From Flavobacteriales bacterium UBA7878 (GTDB lineage: Bacteria; Bacteroidota; Bacteroidia; Flavobacteriales; Schleiferiaceae), in assembly GCA_002501205.1 (NCBI GenBank), contig DLRW01000033.1:1-21866 (forward strand): 21,866 nucleotides of DNA. Direction: 5' to 3'. The notes under the pieces are model-generated. The model was not told where the DNA came from. It made no database searches and saw only the letters and a list, made by a program, of their open reading frames with translations. Both the position numbers and the translations under genes were made by a program. Shown in pieces: positions 1 to 7,689 of this stretch (its first letter is position 1; each line of letters starts with the position of its first letter).

Positions 1-267
1 CTGATATTCGGAGAACATATAATCAACTATACGCTCCTTATATTCTTCACTTAAGTCAATAACTTGAAATGGAATACCCAGTTTTTCTGCCACCAGCATG
101 GCATCATTGCTATCTTCTATCCAAGGGCATTCATCATGAATGGTAACCGTTTCGTCATGCCAATTCCGCATAAACAGGGCAATTACCTCATGCCCTTCTT
201 CCTGCAGTAAATGAGCAGCCACGCTGCTATCTACTCCTCCACTTAATCCTACTACTACTCGAGCCAT
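1..267 (-). CDS. mnmA: tRNA-specific 2-thiouridylase MnmA (5' part, runs off the window)
   Basis: MnmA uses ATP and sulfur passed along a relay to thiolate U34 of Lys, Glu and Gln tRNAs in the cytoplasm. The 89 visible codons start MARVVVGLSGGVDSSVAAHL, which carries the PP-loop SGGVDSS that binds ATP in this N-type pyrophosphatase family. They continue with FMRNWHDE and a Cys-Pro-Trp stretch typical of Bacteroidota MnmA. The catalytic cysteines and tRNA-binding part would lie beyond base 1. The ATG (267-265) directly follows the TAA (270-268) of the upstream YwqK-like gene with no spacer, so the two are probably co-transcribed and translationally coupled. Identity is clear from the N-terminal motif and context; the truncation is only the window edge. 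Confidence 0.9.
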   Translation of the reverse strand, partial: MARVVVGLSGGVDSSVAAHLLQEEGHEVIALFMRNWHDETVTIHDECPWIEDSNDAMLVAEKLGIPFQVIDLSEEYKERIVDYMFSEYQ

Positions 268-978
268 TTAATTTGCTCCTTCTTTATTTTTCTCTTTAGG
301 ATCCTCCACTTTTCGGCCGTTTTTCCAGACCTCTTTATGATCCAATTTTAAATCTTCTGTAAAGTAATACCAGGTTCCTACCATTAATCCACCCTTATAG
401 TGCCCGCGCGATCGGGGTTTGCCATTAGAGTAGTAATAGGTAACCTCTCCTTCAAGGTTATCCTCTATATATTGGCCTTCTGACATCTTATGACCACTCT
501 CATAATACTGTACCCAAGGACCTGATTTCTTGCCATTCTTATAATCAACGCTTTCCGCTGGCTTACCTTTGGCATGGTATTTAATTGTCGGGCCATTCTG
601 CACACCTTTCTTAAAAGTGATTCGAGCAATCACATCTCCATCCTGATTGAAATAGGTCCAAACACTGTCTTTCTGCTTATTGGTATATAAACCCTGAGCA
701 GCCAGAATCTTTCCTTCACCATATTGAAAACTCATGCAATTGCCACTCTTCCCTCTAAAGACGTTAAGGGTTTGCAATTGTCCATTTTCGAAATAGTATT
801 TGAAGGTATCTACCGGAGTTCCATGATTAAACCGGCCCACATAGCGGAGCTTCCCATTATCGTGAAGTTTTTGCCAGAGTCCATGTCTACGCCCTTGAGC
901 ATCAGTAGGACTAAGATTTTCCTGCCCTGGCATAATCAGGGGGAAAAGAATAAAGCAGAGCAGTGCTAATTTCTTCAT
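268..978 (-). CDS. YwqK/MORN-repeat secreted protein
   Basis: The protein has 236 residues. Residues 1-19 form a signal peptide (MKKLALLCFILFPLIMPGQ), so it is exported to the periplasm or surface. The rest is a run of about seven imperfect repeats of roughly 23 residues with the pattern (G)-x-W-x-x-Y-x-x-(N/D/S)-G-x-x-x-x-x-G-x-(Y/F), for example at GPWVQYYESGHKMSEGQY and GTWYYFTEDLKLDHKEVW. This is the MORN-like repeat of the family databases call YwqK antitoxin. That name comes from one Bacillus gene, and I see no toxin partner here. The C-terminus is charged (KEKNKEGAN). It sits directly upstream of mnmA in the same direction. Molecular function is unknown; such repeats are usually structural or binding modules. 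Confidence 0.8.
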   Translation of the reverse strand: MKKLALLCFILFPLIMPGQENLSPTDAQGRRHGLWQKLHDNGKLRYVGRFNHGTPVDTFKYYFENGQLQTLNVFRGKSGNCMSFQYGEGKILAAQGLYTNKQKDSVWTYFNQDGDVIARITFKKGVQNGPTIKYHAKGKPAESVDYKNGKKSGPWVQYYESGHKMSEGQYIEDNLEGEVTYYYSNGKPRSRGHYKGGLMVGTWYYFTEDLKLDHKEVWKNGRKVEDPKEKNKEGAN

Positions 979-982
979 GGGG

Positions 983-990
983 CAAAAATA
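983..990 (-). promoter_or_regulatory. Bacteroidota -7 box TATTTTTG upstream of the YwqK-like gene
   Basis: Read on the minus strand, TATTTTTG matches TAnnTTTG and ends only four bases before the ATG at 978. Transcription would then begin at or next to the start codon, giving a leaderless or near-leaderless mRNA. No clear -33 TTG was found, so this is a motif match only. Confidence 0.35.
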
Positions 991-1035
991 CTAGCTTTAA
1001 TTGGGATGCTTCAAAGCATAAACGATGCTTATCGA

Positions 1036-1043
1036 TAAATTTG
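1036..1043 (+). promoter_or_regulatory. Bacteroidota -7 box TAAATTTG upstream of the GT-C-like gene
   Basis: TAAATTTG is an exact match to TAnnTTTG, placed 19 bases before the ATG at 1063. This implies a leader of roughly a dozen bases. It lies in the 84-base divergent spacer shared with the YwqK-like gene. No good -33 element is visible. Confidence 0.45.
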
Positions 1044-1062
1044 CGCTGTCTAAATTTAATTC

Positions 1063-2523
1063 ATGGGGAAACAGATTCGCAAGCCATATGTTCTTTGGTT
1101 CATGTTTGCTGTCAGTGCTGTATTTTTTAGCATTGTCATTTTCAGAGCCTTATGGGTTCCAATAACGCACGATGAAGCCTATACTTATTTGCATTATGTG
1201 CGCCAACCCTGGGCCGGAATCATCCTCTACAAACCTCCCCACATTCCAAATAATCACATTTTAAACACCCTGCTAGCCAAGCTGAGTGTTCAAATTTTTG
1301 GCTTAAGTGATTTTAGCCTGCGCTTACCCAATGTCATTGCAGCTATAATTTACTTCCGCTACGCCGCTCTCTTAGCTCGAAAGTTTAGATTTCCTGGAAT
1401 TCAGATTTTAGCCTTCCTCCTGCTTTGCTTTCAACTCTATTTTATCGATTTCTTCGCCATGGCTCGCGGTTATGGAATGGGGATGGCCTTAAGTTTGGCT
1501 TCCATCTATCATTTATACTGCTACCGCGATTTAAATAATGGTCATCATATTTGGCGAACCTTACTCTTTGCCGCCTTCGCAGTGTATGCCAACTTTACCT
1601 TCCTTTATTCGTATGTAGCCCTGGTGGGTTTAATTCTTATTCTTTACTGGTCGGAGGGAAAAAATCAAAACAAGAGCCTGGGGGTTTTATGGCGTCCCGT
1701 AGGTATAGTTACGGTTGTTCTAGCCTTACTGATTGTGATTCCATTGCGTAATATTTCGGGTGACTTGTTTGGTAGCGATTCCAATTTCTGGGAAAGCAGC
1801 ATGCATAGCTTAGCCTGGATATTTACCTACAAACAGCATTTTGATATCGGCCTATGGATCAGCGGTTTTACCGCTATAACGCTTATCGCTGGCGCAGCTT
1901 TCTTTGCCTGGGATCATTTCCGTAAGGAAAGTCAAATTGGTTGGTATTTTTATTCCGAACTCCTAATCTGGTTATTGTTTACCGCCGGCGCTCAAATTGC
2001 CCAACATTTTATTTTGGGAACCGAATACCTCATTGGACGTACTGTAATGGTTTACGCTCCTTTGCTTCTTACCTATTTTATATTCCTTTTTCAACGCTTA
2101 AACCGATATCGCCATGGTGAGCATTATCAATTGGCTTTAAGCCTGATATTGGTAATTGGTGCTGCTTTGAATTTCCGATACCTCAATTTTAAAGAGGCGG
2201 TGGAATGGACCTACGATGCTTCGCACAAAGAAGCTATTGCTGATTTGGAAGGAAGCAAAGCAATAGATGCTGAATCCTTCCAATTAGGAATCAATTGGCT
2301 TTTTGAACCAGCTTTGAACTTCTATCGCGAAAGTGAAGATTTAATCTGGCTAGCGCCTTTAAGTCGAGAAGGATATCAGGATAAAGAATACGATGCCTAT
2401 TACCTTTGGAAGGAAAAGGATGCGGATTTCATCCAAAAACTTGAACAGGAAAACTCAGGTTACAGCTTACTTGCAACCTACGATAATGGAGTGGTTCTCT
2501 TTATCCGAGAGGATTATTTGTAG
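1063..2523 (+). CDS. Polytopic membrane protein, likely GT-C-type glycosyltransferase
   Basis: The protein has 486 residues with about ten predicted membrane helices over residues 10-370 and a soluble tail of about 115 residues. The first loop after helix 1 carries THDEAYTY (Asp37-Glu38), then a NNHILNTLLAK stretch. An acidic pair in the first periplasmic loop is the usual catalytic or metal-binding feature of GT-C enzymes such as PMT/ArnT/GT39 proteins, which transfer sugars from polyprenyl-phosphate donors on the outer face of the inner membrane. It stands alone on the plus strand, convergent with a minus-strand pair of GT2 enzymes, one of which resembles dolichyl-phosphate sugar synthases that make such donors. 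A functional link is inference. Donor and acceptor cannot be read from sequence. Its last ten bases overlap the end of the opposing GT2 gene. Confidence 0.65.
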   Translation: MGKQIRKPYVLWFMFAVSAVFFSIVIFRALWVPITHDEAYTYLHYVRQPWAGIILYKPPHIPNNHILNTLLAKLSVQIFGLSDFSLRLPNVIAAIIYFRYAALLARKFRFPGIQILAFLLLCFQLYFIDFFAMARGYGMGMALSLASIYHLYCYRDLNNGHHIWRTLLFAAFAVYANFTFLYSYVALVGLILILYWSEGKNQNKSLGVLWRPVGIVTVVLALLIVIPLRNISGDLFGSDSNFWESSMHSLAWIFTYKQHFDIGLWISGFTAITLIAGAAFFAWDHFRKESQIGWYFYSELLIWLLFTAGAQIAQHFILGTEYLIGRTVMVYAPLLLTYFIFLFQRLNRYRHGEHYQLALSLILVIGAALNFRYLNFKEAVEWTYDASHKEAIADLEGSKAIDAESFQLGINWLFEPALNFYRESEDLIWLAPLSREGYQDKEYDAYYLWKEKDADFIQKLEQENSGYSLLATYDNGVVLFIREDYL

Positions 2524-3509
2524 AAATTCTTTTCGAAAGCCGCGAATTCAGCTCTGCCTAAAATCAATCGCCGATAAACTGCTTTAATAAAGCCTAAGCC
2601 ATAAGAAAAAAGCTGGATAAAGGAAGCGACCATAGCCAGGACAGCTACATAGATGCTCTTATTTTGACGCAGGGCATCCATAAATATCAAAAGGAAATAG
2701 AAACCTAAAAAGCTTAGCGGGATTAAAGTCCAGGGCATTAGCATAAGACTGAAAATCACAAAGAGGCTAAAGCTAGCTGGAAAGAAATGTAAAAGCTTTA
2801 AGCTTTCAGGATGGCGCTTATACAAATTAATACGAGCGATCCCCGAATTATGTACCTGCTTATAAAACTGTCTGAAAGTGCTGCGTCGTTTATGGTAAAC
2901 AAAGGCATCCGGAATCAAGGCAGTGCTAAAGCCCTCCTTCATCATACGGATGCTCATATCGATATCCTCACCAAAGCGCATCGGCGCGAAGCCTCCGGTT
3001 CTTTCAAAAACTTCTTTGGTATAACCCATATTGAAACTTCGAGGATGAAATTTCTCCACGCTATGTTTGCCTCCCCGAATACCACCGGTAGTAAAGAGAG
3101 CGGTCATAGAATAGTTAATCGCCTTCTGAATGGGACTAAAACTATCATCTGCCCGATCGGGGCCACCAAAAGCATCAACGGGCTTTTCAGCTAAAAAGCT
3201 TTTTACCGACTGGATATAATCTGCTGGAATAATACAATCCGAATCCAGGAAAATGAAATAATTCCCTTGAGCCCTTTCAGCGCCATAGTTCCGTGACTGA
3301 CCAGGCCCACTATTGGGCTTAAAATAATAGGCTAAATTCAATCGATCCTTGAAGGAATCGACAATAGTATCGCTTTTCAAGCTGGAGCCATCTTCCACAA
3401 TAATCACCTCAAAATCCGAATCACTCTGCAAGCAAAGGCTCTCAAGTAATTCACGGATTTCATCCGGACGATTATAGAGGGGAATAATTAAGCTTAGCTC
3501 AAGATTCAA
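2514..3509 (-). CDS. GT2-family glycosyltransferase with C-terminal membrane helices
   Basis: The protein has 331 residues. Residues 4-230 form a GT-A fold: SLIIPLYNRPDEI at the N-terminus, VEDGSS around 38-43, the metal-binding DSD at 89-91 (FLDSDC), and the acceptor-side GEDIDMS at 180-186. Three hydrophobic segments follow (about 243-260, 261-280 and 286-308), which would anchor the catalytic domain at the cytoplasmic face of the inner membrane. It probably adds a sugar to a lipid-linked or surface glycan; the sugar is unknown. Its ATG overlaps the end of the upstream GT2 gene by 11 bases, indicating translational coupling. Its 3' end overlaps the convergent GT-C-like gene by 10 bases with no terminator between them. 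Confidence 0.8.
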   Translation of the reverse strand: MNLELSLIIPLYNRPDEIRELLESLCLQSDSDFEVIIVEDGSSLKSDTIVDSFKDRLNLAYYFKPNSGPGQSRNYGAERAQGNYFIFLDSDCIIPADYIQSVKSFLAEKPVDAFGGPDRADDSFSPIQKAINYSMTALFTTGGIRGGKHSVEKFHPRSFNMGYTKEVFERTGGFAPMRFGEDIDMSIRMMKEGFSTALIPDAFVYHKRRSTFRQFYKQVHNSGIARINLYKRHPESLKLLHFFPASFSLFVIFSLMLMPWTLIPLSFLGFYFLLIFMDALRQNKSIYVAVLAMVASFIQLFSYGLGFIKAVYRRLILGRAEFAAFEKNFYK

Positions 3510-4458
3510 AATTGATACGCTCTTCGATGGTGTATTCTACCGGTTTATTGCTGTTGCGGATGATTAATTCGGCCAGAAAACCCGCCAAAAATAATTGCAC
3601 ACCTATTACCATCGTGGCTAAGGCTAAATAGAAAAATGGATTATCAGTTACCAGGCGCGCCTTTTCTCCCATTTGCAAGGCCACTAATTTCTCCACCCCA
3701 ATGAATAAAGCGGCTAAAAAACCAAAGATCATCATCAAGGTTCCATACAAGCCAAAAAAGTGCATGGGGCGCTTGGAGAATTTGGATACGAAGGCCAGGG
3801 TAAGAAGATCCAGAGGACCATTTATAAAACGGCTCAAGCCAAATTTGGTAGTACCATATTTACGTGCCTGATGCTGAACCACCTTTTCACCAATCTTGGT
3901 AAAGCCAGCATTCTTAGCTAAAACAGGAATATAGCGATGCATCTCACCTTGTACATTCACCGCTTTTACTACTTCATTGCGATAGGCCTTTAAACCACAA
4001 TTGAAATCGTGTAAGTGTATCTTACTGATTCGTCGAGTAGCCCAGTTGTAGAATTTGGTAGGGATGGTTTTAGATAGTGGATCATAGCGTTTCTTCTTCC
4101 ATCCACTAACCAGATCGAAGCCTTCCTCCCGGATCATTTTCATCAAGCCAGGTATCTCATCCGGACTATCCTGAAGGTCGGCATCCATGGTAATTACCAC
4201 ATCGCCACTAGCGGCGGCAAAACCTACATTAAGGCCCGCCGACTTGCCATGATTTCGACGGAAAGAAATTAAACGAACGCGCTTGTCCTTAGCAGCAAGC
4301 TCATGGATAACTTCCAAACTTTTATCGGTGGAGCCATCATTGACAAAAATGATCTCAAAATCCAGCTTTTCAGACTCCCCTACCTGGCAAATCCAGCTGT
4401 ATAATTCTGTAAGTGATTCATCCTCATTAAAAAGAGGAATGACAAGAGATAAATCCAT
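3499..4458 (-). CDS. DPM1/ArnC-like GT2 glycosyltransferase (polyprenyl-phosphate sugar synthase type)
   Basis: The protein has 319 residues. It begins SLVIPLFNEDESLTELY, then FVNDGSTD (38-45), RRNHGKSAGLN, and MDADLQDSPDEI with DAD at 92-94 and the QD characteristic of dolichol-phosphate mannose synthase and ArnC-like enzymes. The stretch RKYGTTKFGLSRFINGPLDL around 199-218 is also typical. Two C-terminal membrane helices (about 234-255 and 274-298) match the bacterial two-helix subfamily that charges undecaprenyl phosphate with a hexose at the cytoplasmic face. The specific sugar is not predictable. It lies 17 bases after the DUF4199 gene and overlaps the next GT2 gene, so all three are probably one operon. 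A GT-C acceptor for such donors could be the convergent gene next door, which is inference. Confidence 0.85.
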   Translation of the reverse strand: MDLSLVIPLFNEDESLTELYSWICQVGESEKLDFEIIFVNDGSTDKSLEVIHELAAKDKRVRLISFRRNHGKSAGLNVGFAAASGDVVITMDADLQDSPDEIPGLMKMIREEGFDLVSGWKKKRYDPLSKTIPTKFYNWATRRISKIHLHDFNCGLKAYRNEVVKAVNVQGEMHRYIPVLAKNAGFTKIGEKVVQHQARKYGTTKFGLSRFINGPLDLLTLAFVSKFSKRPMHFFGLYGTLMMIFGFLAALFIGVEKLVALQMGEKARLVTDNPFFYLALATMVIGVQLFLAGFLAELIIRNSNKPVEYTIEERINFES

Positions 4459-4475
4459 TGAAGGGATATGGTATT

Positions 4476-5003
4476 CTAAATTTCAGAAGGGTCCTGTTTC
4501 TGAACGATTAAACCTAAAACCAGTGAAATCAATGCTCCTATCAAAGCTGATGAAACAATCCCCATGCCTGCCATCATAAATGGTGAAGTAAACATACGAG
4601 TAAAGGATTCCGCTTGTTCCATCTGATCATCCCCTAGGCCTTGCTTGGCCCATTCGTCATAAGCTGCTTCAATAATTTTATCCTGATAGGAAGGATCTAA
4701 AATCATCGCGTAAACTAAAATCCAAAGACTACCAATAATAGAGGCTATCAAAATCACTTGCCATCCTGAGCTAAACGCTGCTCCTAATTTGATATAGCCA
4801 TTTTGAATAGACTTTAATTTCAACATGGCCAAAAGTGGAAAAACTACAGCCATGCCAAAGTTCACTAACATCTGACCCCAATTGCTAGAACTCTGGTCGC
4901 CCAGATTGTACTCTCCTAAGGCATAAAGCACACCATAAAGCAATACCAGGGATAAGCCCATCATTAATCCGTAATTCCAAATGATTTGTCGACGATTGTT
5001 CAT
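4476..5003 (-). CDS. DUF4199 family membrane protein
   Basis: The protein has 175 residues and four predicted membrane helices (about 10-28, 43-60, 77-101 and 144-167). The order is a basic start (MNNRRQIIWNYGLMMGLSL), a short loop, two central helices, a hydrophilic segment of about 35 residues (YQDKIIEAAYDEWAKQGLGD with following acidic residues), and a last Gly/Ala/Ser-rich helix. This layout, including the hydrophilic loop with Met-rich and acidic residues before the last helix, is that of DUF4199, a Bacteroidota-enriched family of unknown function often found upstream of GT2 glycosyltransferase genes. Here too it leads a pair of GT2 genes. A role connected with glycan or lipid assembly is inferred only from context. 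Confidence 0.75.
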   Translation of the reverse strand: MNNRRQIIWNYGLMMGLSLVLLYGVLYALGEYNLGDQSSSNWGQMLVNFGMAVVFPLLAMLKLKSIQNGYIKLGAAFSSGWQVILIASIIGSLWILVYAMILDPSYQDKIIEAAYDEWAKQGLGDDQMEQAESFTRMFTSPFMMAGMGIVSSALIGALISLVLGLIVQKQDPSEI

Positions 5004-5025
5004 AAGACTTGGTTTTGAAGAAAAG

Positions 5026-5033
5026 CAAATATA
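5026..5033 (-). promoter_or_regulatory. Bacteroidota -7 box TATATTTG for the DUF4199-GT2-GT2 operon
   Basis: On the minus strand TATATTTG matches TAnnTTTG, 22 bases before the ATG at 5003. That would give a leader of about 15-17 bases. It diverges from the SRP RNA promoter about 50 bases away. Confidence 0.45.
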
Positions 5034-5079
5034 ATTGAATAATGCACCCTCAAGGCTTTTTCCTTCGCAGGATTTAGCT

Positions 5080-5087
5080 TAATTTTG
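5080..5087 (+). promoter_or_regulatory. Bacteroidota -7 box TAATTTTG for the SRP RNA
   Basis: TAATTTTG matches TAnnTTTG and ends seven bases before the first paired base of the SRP RNA closing stem at 5095. This is the spacing expected between a -7 box and the transcription start, so the RNA's 5' end and this box support each other. The -33 region is weak. Confidence 0.55.
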
Positions 5088-5094
5088 TCCCCAT

Positions 5095-5195
5095 AAGGCA
5101 AGTCCCATACAACCAGCTCCCGATGAACTCCCCCAGGGCGGGAACGCAGCAAGGGTAATTGGTCGTAGCGGTGTGATATGGATCGCTTGCCTTAT
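5095..5195 (+). ncRNA. ffs: Small signal recognition particle RNA (4.5S RNA)
   Basis: This is the RNA scaffold of the bacterial SRP, which binds Ffh and targets nascent membrane proteins to FtsY and the translocon. The conserved Ffh-binding hairpin is visible: CAGG (5134-5137), a three-base stem GCG, the GGAA tetraloop (5141-5144), CGC, then AGCA (5148-5151). This matches the arrangement in E. coli 4.5S RNA, where a UCC/GGA stem takes the place of GCG/CGC. The ends form a perfect eight-base closing stem, AAGGCAAG (5095-5102) with CTTGCCTT (5186-5193). CCATA with TATGG and ACCAG with TTGGT add further pairs. A U-rich tract follows. The length of about 100 bases is normal for the short bacterial form. 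The exact ends are inferred from the stem and promoter. Confidence 0.92.
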
Positions 5196-5258
5196 TTTCT
5201 TCCCTTCTTTTTGTTTTCCATTTTTCTGTACTTTAGAGGAACCCCCAATCAAAACAAC

Positions 5259-7661
5259 TTGAAGGCTCTTAGCATTCTCTTTTTTAGTATACTTTCCTTT
5301 TCTCTACTGAGTTCCAGTTCAACTTTCTATCAGCAAGAATCATTAATTGATTTGCGCCAGGAATGCGACAGTTTGAAATGTCCTGAGCGCTATTGCGATG
5401 CATATCGCCTTTTGGCGGAGAACTTATACCTCGCCCTCGAAGACCGCTTTCAATACCTCGACATTGCAGAAATCATCTCATTGCAATTGGCCGATAAGCA
5501 TCATTTATTATCCATTTATGCCCAAGCTGGTCGCATGAATCTGGATAAAGGTCAGTATGCCTCTTCACTAGAAGCCTTTAGCAAAGGGATTGAATATCTG
5601 GGTTACAGGAATGATCAGGATTGGCTTCAGCAAGAGGGCTGGTTTCTAACCGGTTATGGCATATTGCTTTACAAGGTAAAACTTTATGAAGACGCCAAAG
5701 GCATCTTTAAGGATTGTGCTAAGGTGATGCACCGTAATGCTGATTATTATGGTGAAGCCGTAGCCCAGAATAATGTTGGCCTCTGCTTTTCAAATCTCAA
5801 TGAACCCGACAGTGCTCTATATTACTTTAGCAAAGCCTATGAATTAAGACTGGGCTTAAATGATAAGTTCCTGCTCACCCATTCCATGCTCTATATGGCC
5901 AGAATGTATCGGCAAATGGGGAATCGTTCCCTAGCTGACTCTGCCCTGGAAAAAGCTGCCTTTTACAATGACCTTTCCAGTGAATTTGAGTTCATAGGTG
6001 ATATTCATTGTCAATGGGCAGAAATCGCTTTTGATGATGACGATTTAATTAGTGCTTCTTACCATTTGCAGAAGGCGAAGGAAATGGGTTCCCCCTTTAA
6101 AGACCTTACCTGGCTTAATTTAAAGATTCGCCTTTTTGAGGAGTTAGGATTAAAAGACAGCCTCTTACTCTATATAGATTCAGCCATGCATACTGCCCAA
6201 AGCTTTGGCAATTTGGATTTAGAACTGAGCCTGCTTTATCAAAAGGAAAAGCTGTATCGGCAAAATGGTCTGAACATAGAGGCAGATAGTATTTTACTCA
6301 GAGTGGCTGCTTTAAGCAAAAAATTGCTAGCTATAAAGGATACCATGCAGGAAAACTTAATGGAAGTGCAAGGTGACTTTATTGATAATCGCAGCCGGCT
6401 TCAAAACCTGGAGGTCTCCTATAAAGAGAAGGAAAGAATAATTGCTTCCCAAAACACTACCATCCTGCTGGTTACCATCATTGCATTAATTCTGCTGGGT
6501 GCCTTCATACTCTACTATCGTATCAATAATCGAGTTCGAAAACTGAGTAAGAATATTCGCATTATTAATGAACGTTCGCGCTTGGCCGCTGAGCAAATGA
6601 CCTCTGGCATCATTGCCTTTGACGCCAATGGAGATTTAATTTTCAGTAATCAAGCTGCAAAAGATCACTTTCACTTTTTCGGGAATTTCGAATTGGAAGA
6701 AAATAAAGACTTTCTCTCACAAATTCATCAGAAGGAAATGCTGGAGGATTGGCAATTGCGCATGCAGGAAGTACAAAATAAGAAGAGCTTTCAGAATATG
6801 AGCTCCCGCTTAAAAGACGACCGCAAGTTTTACCATTTAGTTTCAATGCGTGAAATGATTAGTGAAGGTCAAATGGTCGGCACAGTTGCAGTTATTACTG
6901 ATGTTACCAATAGCCAGGAGCGAAGCCTCGAATTAAGTCGAAAAACCCAAGCCCTGGAAATTGCTAATTCTGCTAAGGAGAAAATGCTTTCTCTCCTGGC
7001 GCATGACCTTAAGGAAGGCGTGGTTAGTAGTATGGAACTTGCCCGGCTATCGTTGGATGGAGAGGCTAAAGATCATAGTATGCATTTACAATTGATCTAT
7101 GATAGTTTAGGACGTACTAAGGCTTTACTCTTTAAGACCTTGGATTGGGTTAAACATCAAAGTAATGGCCTGGAACTTCAACGAAATAAGTTTTTTATTG
7201 CCCGATTGGTAGCCGATGTTATTAAGGAAAAGGAAGAAATCATTAAGCAGAAATCGGTAAAATGCCTTAATCAGGTCGACCAGGACTTTCAAGCCGTAGC
7301 CGACCCTAATGCCTTAAGGGTAATTCTGCGAAACTTAATTGGTAATGCCATCAAATTTGTGGAACCTAAAGTAGGTACGGTTCAAATTCAAAGCCGAAGA
7401 ATCAATTCGGCTAAAATTGAAATTGCGATCGTAGATAATGGTCGAGGTATGACACCGGTTCAGATTGCCAATTTACTAGGTGGTGAAAAACTGAATAGCA
7501 CCAAAGGAACCATTGGCTAAGAAGGCACTGGCATGGGATTACACTTCTGCCAGGATTTACTTTTTAAAATGGGCAGTACCTTGCAGGTGGAGAGCAGCTT
7601 AAATTTAGGAACCGTCTTTTACTTTAGTCTGGATTGTCCGCAAGGAGCTGCTAAACAATAG
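5259..7661 (+). pseudogene. TPR-PAS sensor histidine kinase interrupted by an in-frame stop codon
   Basis: The open frame stops at TAA 7518-7520, but the same frame continues 46 more codons to TAG 7659-7661. Numbering from the ATG at 5178: signal-like segment 29-48, TPR-like helical repeats about 70-385, coiled coil about 390-423, membrane helix about 427-447, PAS-like domain about 465-578, HisKA with H609 (LLAHDLKEG), N-box with N723 (LIGNAIKF), and G1 box DNGRGM (753-758). The stop falls in the ATP lid. The downstream codons encode EGTGMGLHFCQDLLFKMGS, the missing G2 box, and the last strand ending in GTVFYFSLD. The ATG at 5178 lies inside the SRP RNA, so I prefer the TTG at 5259, which gives MKALSILFFSILSFSLLSSS, a good signal peptide. 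The product of the truncated frame would lack the G2 box. Possible explanations are a real nonsense mutation, a sequencing error or readthrough. No response regulator is adjacent. Confidence 0.75.
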
Positions 7662-7662
7662 T

Positions 7663-7670
7663 TACTTTTG
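7663..7670 (+). promoter_or_regulatory. Bacteroidota -7 box TACTTTTG upstream of transaldolase
   Basis: TACTTTTG matches TAnnTTTG, 19 bases before the ATG at 7690 and immediately after the kinase remnant's final TAG. It implies that transaldolase has its own promoter and a leader of about a dozen bases. No clear -33 element. Confidence 0.45.
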
Positions 7671-7689
7671 CTAAAATTTTACATTAAGC

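Noticed and set aside
268..978. Toxin-antitoxin system suggested by the YwqK family name
   Set aside because: No toxin-like gene is adjacent, the protein has a signal peptide, and the neighbour is mnmA. The name is a legacy label for MORN-like repeats.
1006..1026. Small inverted repeat ATGCTT-CA-AAGCAT with a third ATGCTT copy in the YwqK/GT-C spacer
   Set aside because: The arms are only six bases, with no T-run and no known operator match, so it is too weak to list as a feature.
5178..5258. ATG at 5178 as the start of the histidine kinase
   Set aside because: It lies inside the SRP RNA, and the 27 extra residues come from the RNA stem and its U-rich tail. The TTG at 5259 gives a cleaner signal peptide.
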